Part shown: in pieces, positions 26,594-34,204 of the stretch | Position numbering within the stretch: position 1 is the first letter of the stretch | Layout of the letters: each line of letters begins with the position of its first letter | Assembly (NCBI GenBank): GCA_018335795.1 | Contig: JAGXRP010000061.1 | Coordinates: 1 to 39,618, forward strand | Origin: Desulfobulbaceae bacterium | Lineage (GTDB): Bacteria; Bacteroidota; Ignavibacteria; Kapaibacteriales; UBA2268 | Direction: 5' to 3' | Length of the DNA stretch: 39,618 bases | Position numbers and translations under genes: made by a program | The notes under the pieces: model-generated | The model's database searches: none | The model's input: the letters and a program-made list of their open reading frames with translations, nothing else | What the model was told of the DNA's origin: nothing

Positions 26594-27984
26594 AAAATAT
26601 TAAGAATACTCTGCTGTATTTAATTTTAGGAACATTGGTGGGATTAGCAAGTTGCACGACGCTAACACGAGTTGAAAAAGATTCGTTTTCGGATATTTTG
26701 AGAGATACAGTAGTAACTGAAAAAAACATAAATCACCCCGGCAACCGTGATAACGGTACTGTTTATCCATCATCGAAAGTAACAACTATCACAAATGAAA
26801 TTGATTTATTGAATTACGAAAAAGAACGTGAATACCCAAATTTTATCAGAGCCGGATTATTTGAAGGAGTTGGACTGATTGGGAGTTCTTCAACAAACAA
26901 ATTAGGAGTAGGTTTATTCGGCGTTTTTCCGGATTTCGAGAAATTAAGCAATGATTATCGAGGCGAAAATTCCTCCCTTTTTGCAGGCGGGTTATATCGT
27001 GTCGGTATTTTTGAATGGAGACTTCGTTGGTTCAGGGATGCACATGGCTGGAGTATTGGTACAAGTATGGTTGAATTTATTCTGCCAAGTGCAAAGGGCG
27101 AAGAAATGTTATTTGCAGTTGCTCCAATTTATGTCAGAAAGCGATTTTTCTTGCGAGATGCAATACCATATATTACTTTCACTCCTTCACTCGGAATTGG
27201 ATTATACCCTTCTACCTACCTTAATTTGTCGGGAAGTTTAGATATAGGCTCTATTGGCGGAATAAATTTCAGAACCTATTTGGGTATTGCAATGGGGTAT
27301 AATTCAAAGTTATCACCTCAAATCAAGGGAAATGATTTCACTTCAGAGGCACAAACTCCAATTTTCCCTTATTTTGGAATCGGTGTATCAGTCTTGGATT
27401 TCATTAACAAAGCAGAAGAAACGGAAATTGAATGGAAAGAACACGAACATTCCTCTTGGGATGTTGGCTTGGTTCAATTTTCTATGCTGATGTCAGCCGC
27501 AAAAAATTCTGCATTTAACGACCGTGGTAGCGACGAGGCTTCAACTTTTAAAGGATTGCAGATAAAAGTAGCCAATGCTTCAATTTCTTTACCGTTTTTG
27601 AATCTAAACTTTTTCGCCGGCACCTCCCTTATGAATTTCATGGTTACAGGGTTGGACGAATACGCTATCTCAGTTTTGCCGATTCGATTCGGATATTGGC
27701 AAGTATTAATTGATGACGAACTATCAGCCGAACCATCAATAGAGCTTGGCTACTACCCTTCGAGCTATATAAATTTGAATAATAAAGTTAATCTTAGAGT
27801 AAGCGATAAGCTGAATGTACATTTCAACTTTGGGTATATAAACTGCTTCGACAATAGTAATTTGGGAGATAATATCGCTATAGCTTATGGAAACAGTCTG
27901 ACGTTTAGCAATTTCTATATCGGATTTGGCGTCAGCTTCATGGACAGAATATTTTTCCCGCAAGAATTGAGATATAATAGATGA
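26590..27984 (+). CDS. predicted outer-membrane lipoprotein, beta-strand rich
   Basis: A 464-residue protein not assigned to a known family. It has a lipoprotein signal (MKNIKNTLLYLILGTLVGLASC, lipobox LASC, Cys22) and a polar linker, then alternating hydrophobic/aromatic strands typical of a beta-barrel or surface beta-sandwich. Two internal segments look alike, LGIGLYPSTYLNLSGSLDI and ELGYYPSSYINLNNKVNL, each followed by a glycine-rich barrel-like strand. This suggests an internal duplication of an LPS-assembly or porin-like half. It is coupled to the FAH gene upstream and to the lipoprotein gene downstream, both by ATGA overlaps. Function unknown. Confidence 0.7.
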   Translation: MKNIKNTLLYLILGTLVGLASCTTLTRVEKDSFSDILRDTVVTEKNINHPGNRDNGTVYPSSKVTTITNEIDLLNYEKEREYPNFIRAGLFEGVGLIGSSSTNKLGVGLFGVFPDFEKLSNDYRGENSSLFAGGLYRVGIFEWRLRWFRDAHGWSIGTSMVEFILPSAKGEEMLFAVAPIYVRKRFFLRDAIPYITFTPSLGIGLYPSTYLNLSGSLDIGSIGGINFRTYLGIAMGYNSKLSPQIKGNDFTSEAQTPIFPYFGIGVSVLDFINKAEETEIEWKEHEHSSWDVGLVQFSMLMSAAKNSAFNDRGSDEASTFKGLQIKVANASISLPFLNLNFFAGTSLMNFMVTGLDEYAISVLPIRFGYWQVLIDDELSAEPSIELGYYPSSYINLNNKVNLRVSDKLNVHFNFGYINCFDNSNLGDNIAIAYGNSLTFSNFYIGFGVSFMDRIFFPQELRYNR

Positions 27985-28568
27985 GAACCATAACCATCAT
28001 ATTGCTAATTAACGTGGGTTTGCTATCATCATGCAATCCGTACAGATATGAGTTAATGTCAACTGAAAATAACAAATTTTTGGACGGAGTGATATTATCG
28101 CATTTTGAAAAAATCGAAAAAATTGATAAGAATTCAATAATAATAAAACCCGGTGGAATCACTTCAATTCGCAAACAAGAATTGACAAATTTAACTTTCC
28201 AAACAAATTTTTTAAGTTCTGGTTCAAATTCGTTTAATGTATATTTGCGAACAGTTAGGCATGAATTTGACGAGAAGACCGGAGTTCGGATAGAAATCAG
28301 CGATAGAGATATGAAAATTTACGAAAATGACAAACTAATAGCTGAAAAAAAACATAACTTGACCGATAATTATTGCAGAAACAAACACGGTTTGAATTAT
28401 TTGAAAATCGTCAGCGAAGGTCAATCAATCATAATAGAGCTAGATTGCAACCCCAAAACATACATCAAAAGTGAGCTTACATTGAGCGAATATGTAATTC
28501 TCCAAAATAATTCTGAAGAAGATTTGAGCTTGAATGGAATCACAATTGAAAAAAGTTTAGAAAAATAA
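27981..28568 (+). CDS. small lipoprotein of unknown function
   Basis: 195 residues with a lipoprotein signal (MRTITIILLINVGLLSSC, lipobox LSSC, Cys18). The mature part is mostly beta strands (NSFNVYLRTVRHEFDEKTGVRIEISDRDMKIYENDKLIAEKK, LNYLKIVSEGQSIIIELDC), which resembles a jelly-roll such as the DUF1080/LamG type, but this is only a visual likeness. Cys133 and Cys151 could form a disulfide. The ATGA overlap at 27981 couples it to the previous gene, and it is the last gene before the flagellin promoter. Confidence 0.7.
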   Translation: MRTITIILLINVGLLSSCNPYRYELMSTENNKFLDGVILSHFEKIEKIDKNSIIIKPGGITSIRKQELTNLTFQTNFLSSGSNSFNVYLRTVRHEFDEKTGVRIEISDRDMKIYENDKLIAEKKHNLTDNYCRNKHGLNYLKIVSEGQSIIIELDCNPKTYIKSELTLSEYVILQNNSEEDLSLNGITIEKSLEK

Positions 28569-28577
28569 AAAAAAAAT

Positions 28578-28604
28578 TAAAGTTTCGAAATACATATCCG
28601 ATAT
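28578..28604 (+). promoter_or_regulatory. sigma-28 (FliA)-type promoter of flagellin gene
   Basis: TAAAGTTT at 28578-28585, exactly 11 bases, then TCCGATAT at 28597-28604. The classical FliA consensus is TAAAGTTT-N11-GCCGATAA: the -35 matches 8 of 8 and the -10 matches 6 of 8. It lies 70 bases before the flagellin start. Confidence 0.85.
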
Positions 28605-28674
28605 ATTGACAAGAGGAAGAAATTAACAATCGGCAGGAAGCCCAAGATACGAATTAATTACATGGAGGTTTATT

Positions 28675-29643
28675 ATGCCAGTAGCTATCTCGGGTGGTTC
28701 AAAAATCAGAACCAATATCCCTGCTGAAAATGCTTATAACTCATTATTAGCAGCTAATAACAATATTGCTTTACGCCAGTTGAGATTATCAACAGGTAAA
28801 AGAATCAATGCAGCATCGGATGATGTGGCGGGTTATATCACATCACGTGCCTTAGCGGCAAGAAATTCATCATTGAAATCAGCTTTAAATGCTGTTGGTG
28901 AAGCGAAAAACGTGACAGCAATTGCTCAAGATGCACTTGATAACATTCAAGGATTGATCAACGAAATTAAGACATCTGCAGCAACAGCTTCTTCAGGTGC
29001 ATTGGGTACAGACGAAAAAGTTGCACTTGCAAAAGGAGCATATCGTTTGGCTCAACAGATTCAGTTTATTACAGATTCTACTGTATTCGGTGGAAAACAA
29101 TTGTTGCAAGGTGCTTATACAGGTGACTGGACAGTTGGATTTTATGCAGATAACACATTGTTAGAATTAGAAGTTAATATTTCTACTGACAACGCAGATT
29201 ACAATATTACCGGTGGTGCTTCAAATGATTTCAACTTGAATGCTACAAGTGATGCACTAGCAGCTGTAGGTGGAGTAACAAGCAATTTTGCCGGTGTAGA
29301 AGGTTTGACATTAGAAGATTTGGATAGTATCAGTACAAGTGACTTAGGTATCTTCTCCGAAGCTAATATTAATACTACGCTCCAAAGTCTTTCACAAGCA
29401 ATTGATAACGTCAACAAAGTAGCTTCTTATATCGGCGGTATCGAAGTGAGATTGAATTCGCAAGAAAGCTTGCTCACTTCTCAGATTACTAACTATAATG
29501 CCGCAATTTCGAGAATTGAAGACGCTGACGTTGCTACTGAACAGCTCGAATTGATTAAATCTCAGTTCTTGCAACAGTCTTCTTTGATATCATTGGCTCA
29601 GGCTAATCAAAATCCTCAGTCGTTCTTACAGTTATTCAGATAA
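28675..29643 (+). CDS. fliC: flagellin
   Basis: A 322-residue filament subunit. The N-terminal D0/D1 part has NAYNSLLAANNNIALRQLRLSTGKRINAASDDVAGYITSRALAARN, and the C-terminal D1/D0 part ends SRIEDADVATEQLELIKSQFLQQSSLISLAQANQNPQSFLQLFR. The middle is short, about 80 residues (GAYTGDWTVGFYADNTLLELEVN...), so the filament has only a small outer domain. The usual DDAAG motif reads DDVAG, and the canonical ending LLR reads LFR. A strong Shine-Dalgarno (GGAGG, 28665-28669) precedes the ATG. A sigma-28-type promoter lies upstream and a terminator follows directly, so it is expected to be strongly expressed on its own transcript. Confidence 0.96.
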   Translation: MPVAISGGSKIRTNIPAENAYNSLLAANNNIALRQLRLSTGKRINAASDDVAGYITSRALAARNSSLKSALNAVGEAKNVTAIAQDALDNIQGLINEIKTSAATASSGALGTDEKVALAKGAYRLAQQIQFITDSTVFGGKQLLQGAYTGDWTVGFYADNTLLELEVNISTDNADYNITGGASNDFNLNATSDALAAVGGVTSNFAGVEGLTLEDLDSISTSDLGIFSEANINTTLQSLSQAIDNVNKVASYIGGIEVRLNSQESLLTSQITNYNAAISRIEDADVATEQLELIKSQFLQQSSLISLAQANQNPQSFLQLFR

Positions 29644-29680
29644 TCTGAGCTGACATTAAGACGATTGGCACGAAATTAGC

Positions 29681-29720
29681 ATCGGAAGACGGGATACATC
29701 TCGTCTTTCGATTAGTTTTT
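29681..29720 (+). terminator. terminator after flagellin gene
   Basis: Arms ATCGGAAGACG (29681-29691) and CGTCTTTCGAT (29702-29712) pair over 11 positions with one wobble. A T-run follows at 29715-29720. It separates flagellin from fliS, which has no sigma-28 promoter of its own visible. Confidence 0.8.
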
Positions 29721-29741
29721 TAATAATTTAGGTGGTTTTTT

Positions 29742-30095
29742 ATGTCGTCAGAAATGCAAAAAATAGCTGCAAGCAAGGTTTATGGTACTGGTAAGGATAA
29801 GAAGATTCCTCCTTACCTCGAACAAGAAGTGCTTTCTTGGAGCAAAGAAAAACTCATACTCAAGATGTATGATTTGTTTTTGCTTAGCAATAGGAAACAA
29901 GATACGAGCAAAATGAGTAAGATTCTTGTCGAACTCATGGGTTCACTCAATTTTGAATATGAAGAAACATCTACGAGACTATATCGTTTATACGAATATT
30001 GTCAGAGATGTATATTCCAGAAAAAGCACGACGAATCTTATGAAATTATTTCCGAACTGCGAAGTTCATGGGCAAAAGCATTTAATCTCGAATAG
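29742..30095 (+). CDS. fliS: FliS-like flagellin export chaperone
   Basis: A 117-residue, fully helical protein between flagellin and FliD, the standard place of FliS. Matches to the family pattern are YLEQEVLSWSKEKLILKMYDLFLLS (residues 25-49; compare the FliS core V-x-T-A-S-P-E-K-L-I-L-M-L-Y-D-G), KMSKILVELMGSLNFEYEETSTRLYRLYEYCQRCIF, and the ending ISELRSSWAKAF. The first 20 residues (SEMQKIAASKVYGTGKDKK) are basic and less conserved. It binds the C-terminal helix of flagellin in the cytoplasm and prevents early assembly. AGGTGG precedes the ATG. Its stop codon overlaps the Shine-Dalgarno of fliD (TAGAGGAT). Confidence 0.82.
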   Translation: MSSEMQKIAASKVYGTGKDKKIPPYLEQEVLSWSKEKLILKMYDLFLLSNRKQDTSKMSKILVELMGSLNFEYEETSTRLYRLYEYCQRCIFQKKHDESYEIISELRSSWAKAFNLE

Positions 30096-30106
30096 AGGAT
30101 ATTATT

Positions 30107-31549
30107 ATGGCAGAGTTATCAAGTGTTGTATCAAGTGGCGGCAATCAATTGGATTTGCTGGTTGATGCGTACGTTAGAACGCAACAGCCTAAAGTTAATC
30201 AACTTCAAAGCAAGCAAAATCAGTTAGAATCACGTCGTAGCTTTTTCAATGCTCTTAACGGCAGACTGAATAACATTGTTACTCAGTTGGATAAATTCTC
30301 AGGTTCAGATATTTTAGATAAATTTAATGCCAAGAGCGTCATATCATCGGATGCAACGTTCATTTCGGCTAGCTCTAAAGGCACATCGCAACTGAATAAT
30401 TATTTCGCAAAAGTTGAACGATTGGCTTCAAATGATTTACTTATATCCTCAAGATTATCACTTTCGGGTACGTTTGGCGAATCAGCCGGTTCTAAATCAT
30501 TAGGATTTGTAGTCAATGGCGAAACTGTTCCGGTAAATGTCGAATTTGACGGCACGGAAACTAACGAACAAGCTATGCGAAAGATAGTAGCTGCTGTAAA
30601 TGAAAACGAAGATTTAGCACTCAATGCTACATTTGTCAAAGATTCTACTTCTACCGGACGTATTTCATTTTCGTCAACAAAAAGTGGAGCTGAAAACAGC
30701 ATTGATTTCAATGATTCAGATGTATTTGCCAAAATCGGCTTAGATAAAGTAGCATTAGGTGCAGGAACAGAAACGCGCATATTATCAAACGAAGCATCAG
30801 CCGGTTTCAAAATTGTTAATTATAACGATTTAGATTCGAAATTTGAACTAAATGGTATCTCTATTACACGCGGAACAAATAATATTGATGATGTGATAGA
30901 TGGCATAACATTCAATTTACTGAAAGTTCAAGAAGCCGATGCAAACCCAATAAGTTTGAAAACTGAAGTTAATACAAAAGCAGTAGAAGATTTCATCAGA
31001 CCATTATTGACTGCATTTAACGAATTGTTATCATTAGCTGGTCAAGACAAAACGATACGACGCTCAGATTCGGCAATATCAAGTTTGATCTACACATTGC
31101 GAGATACAGCCAATTCGAATCAAGTACCTAACGCAGAAGAAGGAGTCGCAAGATTCTTATCGGATATCGGTATCAAAGTTGAAAGTAACGGGACCCTATC
31201 ACTCACGAATACAACTAAACTTAAAGAATTACTTGAAAAAGACCCGGAACAAGTAGCCAACTTATTCATTGGTGAAAATGCTTTCATTGCTAAACTCGAA
31301 TCTGCCGTTGAAAAATTCAAAGGTGATGACGGACTTATAAGAAGTCGTACCTCATCATTAGATTCGCAAATTGAGTTAGCAAAGAAAAGAAACACAGAGT
31401 TACAGTCCAGAATAGACACACAAGCAGATAATTTGCGGAAGCAATACAAGGTTTACTTGGAATCTCTTTACAAAGCCGAATCTCAATACAGTCTATTGGG
31501 CACTTTCAATACCGATAGTCTAAATAGCGGCTATAATGCATTATTATAA
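30107..31549 (+). CDS. fliD: flagellar filament cap protein FliD
   Basis: 480 residues. The N-terminal FliD_N helix region (LDLLVDAYVRTQQPKVNQLQSKQNQLESRRSFFNALNGRLNNIVTQLDKF) and the C-terminal FliD_C coiled-coil region (SSLDSQIELAKKRNTELQSRIDTQADNLRKQYKVYLESLYKAESQYSLLGTF) are both clear. A beta-rich middle (flagellin hook IN-like turns, GFVVNGETVPVNVEFDGTETNEQAMRKIVAAVNE) lies between them. It forms the cap that inserts flagellin at the filament tip. The ATG at 30107 is 11 bases after the fliS stop, with AGAGGA as ribosome binding site. It is part of the fliS-fliD-flaG unit. Confidence 0.95.
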   Translation: MAELSSVVSSGGNQLDLLVDAYVRTQQPKVNQLQSKQNQLESRRSFFNALNGRLNNIVTQLDKFSGSDILDKFNAKSVISSDATFISASSKGTSQLNNYFAKVERLASNDLLISSRLSLSGTFGESAGSKSLGFVVNGETVPVNVEFDGTETNEQAMRKIVAAVNENEDLALNATFVKDSTSTGRISFSSTKSGAENSIDFNDSDVFAKIGLDKVALGAGTETRILSNEASAGFKIVNYNDLDSKFELNGISITRGTNNIDDVIDGITFNLLKVQEADANPISLKTEVNTKAVEDFIRPLLTAFNELLSLAGQDKTIRRSDSAISSLIYTLRDTANSNQVPNAEEGVARFLSDIGIKVESNGTLSLTNTTKLKELLEKDPEQVANLFIGENAFIAKLESAVEKFKGDDGLIRSRTSSLDSQIELAKKRNTELQSRIDTQADNLRKQYKVYLESLYKAESQYSLLGTFNTDSLNSGYNALL

Positions 31550-31584
31550 ATCATTAACAATCATTTAATAAACAGGAGGCAATT

Positions 31585-31983
31585 ATGGTCAGCGCAATTT
31601 CAGGATTACCCGCAATAGTGATCGAAAGCTTCAGTGCTATCGAAGCAAGAATTGACCTCGATTCTCGTAAAACCCCTGTTGTCTATGCACGTGATATGGA
31701 CATAAACTCGGCAGGCAATTTTAATACCGGTAAATCCAATAAAATTGAAGAGAACAAAGTCAATTACAATGATTTAGCCGATAAATTTCAAGATATACTC
31801 AAAGATGCAAATTTAGCCATTGAGTTTTCGATGGACAAAGATTTGAAACGTATGATTATGAAATTAATAGATAGTGAAACAAACGAAGTTGTAAGACAAT
31901 TACCACCAGACATCACTTTGAAAATTGCGAGAATTGTAGCGGGGGCTATGGGTAATGGGAGCGTAGCTGATGCAAAAGTCTGA
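31585..31983 (+). CDS. flaG: FlaG family protein
   Basis: 132 residues with a FlaG domain in the C-terminal half: FQDILKDANLAIEFSMDKDLKRMIMKLIDSETNEVVRQLPPDITLKIARIV. The hallmark is LxFxxDKDxxRxxxKxxDxxTxEVVRQxP. The first half is variable and polar, as usual. FlaG affects filament length or assembly in the bacteria where it was studied, and its gene commonly sits beside fliD. The start has AGGAGG 5 bases upstream. The end of the gene overlaps the next one by 14 bases. Confidence 0.9.
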   Translation: MVSAISGLPAIVIESFSAIEARIDLDSRKTPVVYARDMDINSAGNFNTGKSNKIEENKVNYNDLADKFQDILKDANLAIEFSMDKDLKRMIMKLIDSETNEVVRQLPPDITLKIARIVAGAMGNGSVADAKV

Positions 31984-32305
31984 GTTGTTCTCGGTTCTAA
32001 AAGATATTAAGCAGAAATCATTAGAAATAGGAAATCAGCTAAATTCCAATGAGGTTGACCCTAAGTCAGTTAACCAAATTTACGATTACCGACAAAAATC
32101 ATTAGATAAATTAGATTCGATGTTGAAAGATGAAAATGTTAAGGAATTAATTGCAAATAACCTTGAAGATTGGAATGGTGAAATGATGGAAATACAGAAT
32201 CTTGAAAAAGATAATATAAAAATGCTCACAGACATCACAAATCAAATGAATAGAGAATTGAAAAATCAAATGAAACAAAAATCATTACTTATATATTCTA
32301 AGTAG
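31970..32305 (+). CDS. small helical protein, candidate FliT-like flagellar chaperone
   Basis: 111 residues, predicted all-helical, with runs of Lys/Glu/Asn and heptad-like spacing (LFSVLKDIKQKSLEIGNQL, YDYRQKSLDKLDSMLKD, MMEIQNLEKDNIKMLTDITNQMNRELKNQMKQKSLL). The ATG at 31970 lies inside flaG (+1 frame), with GGGAG upstream. Size, helical make-up and position right after fliS-fliD-flaG fit FliT, the FliD export chaperone. The sequence match is weak, so the assignment rests mainly on context. It could also be another export chaperone such as FlgN. Confidence 0.6.
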   Translation: MQKSELFSVLKDIKQKSLEIGNQLNSNEVDPKSVNQIYDYRQKSLDKLDSMLKDENVKELIANNLEDWNGEMMEIQNLEKDNIKMLTDITNQMNRELKNQMKQKSLLIYSK

Positions 32306-32313
32306 AGGAAATC

Positions 32314-32562
32314 ATGAACATAAATAAAATTGCAGCTTCTAATATCAGTATCTATTCGAAAGATGTTGATGTAAAGAAAAAAAGTGATGATGCAATCATC
32401 AAAAAATCAGATAACAAGATGCAAACTGATACTCTTCAACTTTCGGAAGAAATGCTGAAGTTGAAACCAATCCTCGAAAGAATTCAATCAGGATACTATT
32501 CCGATGAAAAAATTGTAAATGAAGTAGCAAAAAGAATAAACTTCGACTTAAATCAAGAATAA
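32314..32562 (+). CDS. FlgM-like candidate anti-sigma-28 factor
   Basis: 82 residues with a basic, disordered-looking first half (SKDVDVKKKSDDAIIKKSDNKM). A C-terminal part follows, DTLQLSEEMLKLKPILERIQSGYYSDEKIVNEVAKRINFDL. The pattern DxLxLS...(V/I)xxIxxGxY...IAxxI is that of the FlgM C-terminal domain, which binds and blocks FliA. The segment between these two elements is shorter than in Proteobacterial FlgM. AGAGGA precedes the ATG. Its location at the end of the sigma-28-associated flagellin cluster fits the role. The family call is moderate because short sequences carry little signal. Confidence 0.6.
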   Translation: MNINKIAASNISIYSKDVDVKKKSDDAIIKKSDNKMQTDTLQLSEEMLKLKPILERIQSGYYSDEKIVNEVAKRINFDLNQE

Positions 32563-32585
32563 TTGTTCAAAAATTTCAAGAAAAG

Positions 32586-32623
32586 ATAATTTTCCGATGT
32601 AATGTTGGAAAATTATTTTTTTT
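32586..32623 (+). terminator. terminator of flagellar cluster
   Basis: Perfect arms ATAATTTTCC (32586-32595) and GGAAAATTAT (32607-32616) around an 11-base loop, then a T-run to 32623. It lies 23 bases after the stop of the FlgM-like gene. Confidence 0.82.
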
Positions 32624-32648
32624 GTATAGTCTGTAATTTTTATATTTG
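32622..32648 (+). promoter_or_regulatory. candidate Bacteroidota-type promoter of ssb
   Basis: TTG at 32622-32624 (inside the preceding terminator's T-run), a 16-base spacer, then TATATTTG at 32641-32648, an exact TAnnTTTG. The spacer is slightly short for this class. Confidence 0.4.
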
Positions 32649-32713
32649 GAATTGGAAAAAACGGAAATTGACAAAAGACGTTGAAAATTGTAATAATAGC
32701 GAAGGAGTAAAAT

Positions 32714-33193
32714 ATGTCGAGAACACTTAACAAAGTCATGTTAATTGGAAATGTGGGTAGAGACCCTGAGTTGAAGCACACCCCAAGCGGCATTCCGGTT
32801 ACATCATTCAGAATAGCTACTTCTGAAACTTGGAAAGACCGAGAAGGCTCGATGAAAGAACATACTGATTGGCATACAGTTGTTGCTTGGAGAGGACTTG
32901 CAGAGGTAATAAACAGACTCGTGAAAAAAGGGTCGAGAATATATATAGAAGGTAGATTGCAAACTCGGACAATTGACGACAAGGGCTTGCAGAAAAAGCA
33001 TGTAGTTGAAATTCTTGCCGAAAGCATGTTGCTTTTGGACAACAAAAAGGACAAATTTGACGGACGCGACTATTCGAACAATGACGGATTCAATGGAGAA
33101 GAATCGGGTATCACCTTTGATGATAGCGATTATAATGACGCATTTGATGATGACAACTTTTTTTCGGGTAAAAGCCAAGATATACCCTTTTAA
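32714..33193 (+). CDS. ssb: single-stranded DNA-binding protein
   Basis: 159 residues. The OB-fold (1-105) shows LNKVMLIGNVGRDPELKHTPSGIPVTSFRIATSETWKDREG, HTDWHTVVAWRGLAEVINRLVKKGSRIYIEGRLQTRT and KKHVVEILAESMLLL. The tail is glycine/asparagine-poor but very acidic (DDSDYNDAFDDDNFF) and ends in DIPF, the conserved tip that binds partner proteins. It coats single-stranded DNA in replication and repair. AAGGAG precedes the ATG by 8 bases. The short acidic tail is typical of this phylum. Whether the second-copy type or the essential SSB is encoded here cannot be told. Confidence 0.96.
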   Translation: MSRTLNKVMLIGNVGRDPELKHTPSGIPVTSFRIATSETWKDREGSMKEHTDWHTVVAWRGLAEVINRLVKKGSRIYIEGRLQTRTIDDKGLQKKHVVEILAESMLLLDNKKDKFDGRDYSNNDGFNGEESGITFDDSDYNDAFDDDNFFSGKSQDIPF

Positions 33194-33225
33194 TACAAAT
33201 GCCGCTTTATGAGCGGTTACCAAAA

Positions 33226-34173
33226 ATGAAAAACAATCGTTCAAAAGAAATTCAAGTCGGTGCAGTTACTTTACTTGCAGTAATTCTTATAGTTTTGGGT
33301 TTTACATTCGGCAAAAACTTATCAATAACGCCGAAATCTCAACTATTTAAAATTAGATTCCCAAATTCGGCGGGAATTCAAATAGCAGAGCCCGTAGTTG
33401 TAAACGGCGTTAAACGTGGCACAGTACGCGAAGTACGCAATGACCAAGGCTCAGTATTGATTTTTGTGGAGTTGGGAAATCCACAAGACATTATGAGTGA
33501 CGCAGTTGCAAAAATCACTTTGCTCGAAATCACAGGTGGCAAGAAAATTGAGATAAGCCCCGGGAGTTCGGGAACTCCATTTAATCTTGCAAATGAAATG
33601 CCCGGCAAAACACCACCGGATTTGTCTGAACTTGTTGCCATCATCGGCGAAGTCAGCAGCGATGCAATCAATTTGATTCGGAACTTGGATACAATTTCAT
33701 CGAATATTTCTACGATTACTTCCGATGAAAAATTCATCTCAGGCGTCAAGAAAACTATTAGCAATGCTGAGGAATTGAGCACCAATCTGAATGAATTTTT
33801 CGCAGTTAATCGCGCATCACTCCAAAAATCTTTGAATGATATAAATTATCTGACATCGGAATTGAAAAGGGCAGTTGAAACCAATAGTCCCAAAATTAAT
33901 AATATAGTTGACGATTTGCAAAAAACCATTACCGATGCCCGCGGTTTTATTGCCGGAGCAGACTCAGTAATGTTTGACGCAAGAGGTTTGATTGACAATT
34001 TGAATTTAGTTGTGACTGAGATAAAAAGTGGCGATGGATTTGTGAATAAAATTATTTACGACAAGGAACTTGCTATGCAGTTGGATTCTACAGTCAAAAA
34101 CTTAGGAATATTTTTGAATATGGTCAAAGACCACGGTGTAAACGTGAATTTGCGATTGGGCACGAGACCATAA
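33226..34173 (+). CDS. MlaD/Mce family lipid-transport protein
   Basis: 315 residues from the ATG at 33226. An in-frame ATG at 33199 is possible; neither has a good Shine-Dalgarno, and 33226 gives the usual short basic N-terminus. One membrane segment (EIQVGAVTLLAVILIVLGFTFG) anchors it in the inner membrane. The single MCE domain follows (FKIRFPNSAGIQIAEPVVVNGVKRGTVREVRNDQGSVLIFVELG...ITLLEITGGKKIEISPG). The C-terminal half is a long helical region (SELVAIIGEVSSDAINLIRNLDTISSNISTI...), as in proteins forming hydrophobic tunnels for phospholipid traffic to or from the outer membrane. The ABC transporter genes mlaE/mlaF are not next to it in this window. Confidence 0.88.
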   Translation: MKNNRSKEIQVGAVTLLAVILIVLGFTFGKNLSITPKSQLFKIRFPNSAGIQIAEPVVVNGVKRGTVREVRNDQGSVLIFVELGNPQDIMSDAVAKITLLEITGGKKIEISPGSSGTPFNLANEMPGKTPPDLSELVAIIGEVSSDAINLIRNLDTISSNISTITSDEKFISGVKKTISNAEELSTNLNEFFAVNRASLQKSLNDINYLTSELKRAVETNSPKINNIVDDLQKTITDARGFIAGADSVMFDARGLIDNLNLVVTEIKSGDGFVNKIIYDKELAMQLDSTVKNLGIFLNMVKDHGVNVNLRLGTRP

Positions 34174-34204
34174 TTTTGATAAATTTGAGGTATAGATAAA
34201 ATTT

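Noticed and set aside
32548-33054. 168-codon open frame on the minus strand across ssb
   Set aside because: It runs through the terminator and promoter region and antisense to ssb, whose coding identity is certain.
33201-33216. Small hairpin CCGCT-TTATG-AGCGG after ssb
   Set aside because: Only 5 base pairs and no T-run, so it does not qualify as a terminator or regulator. It may affect the choice of start for the MlaD gene but cannot be shown to.
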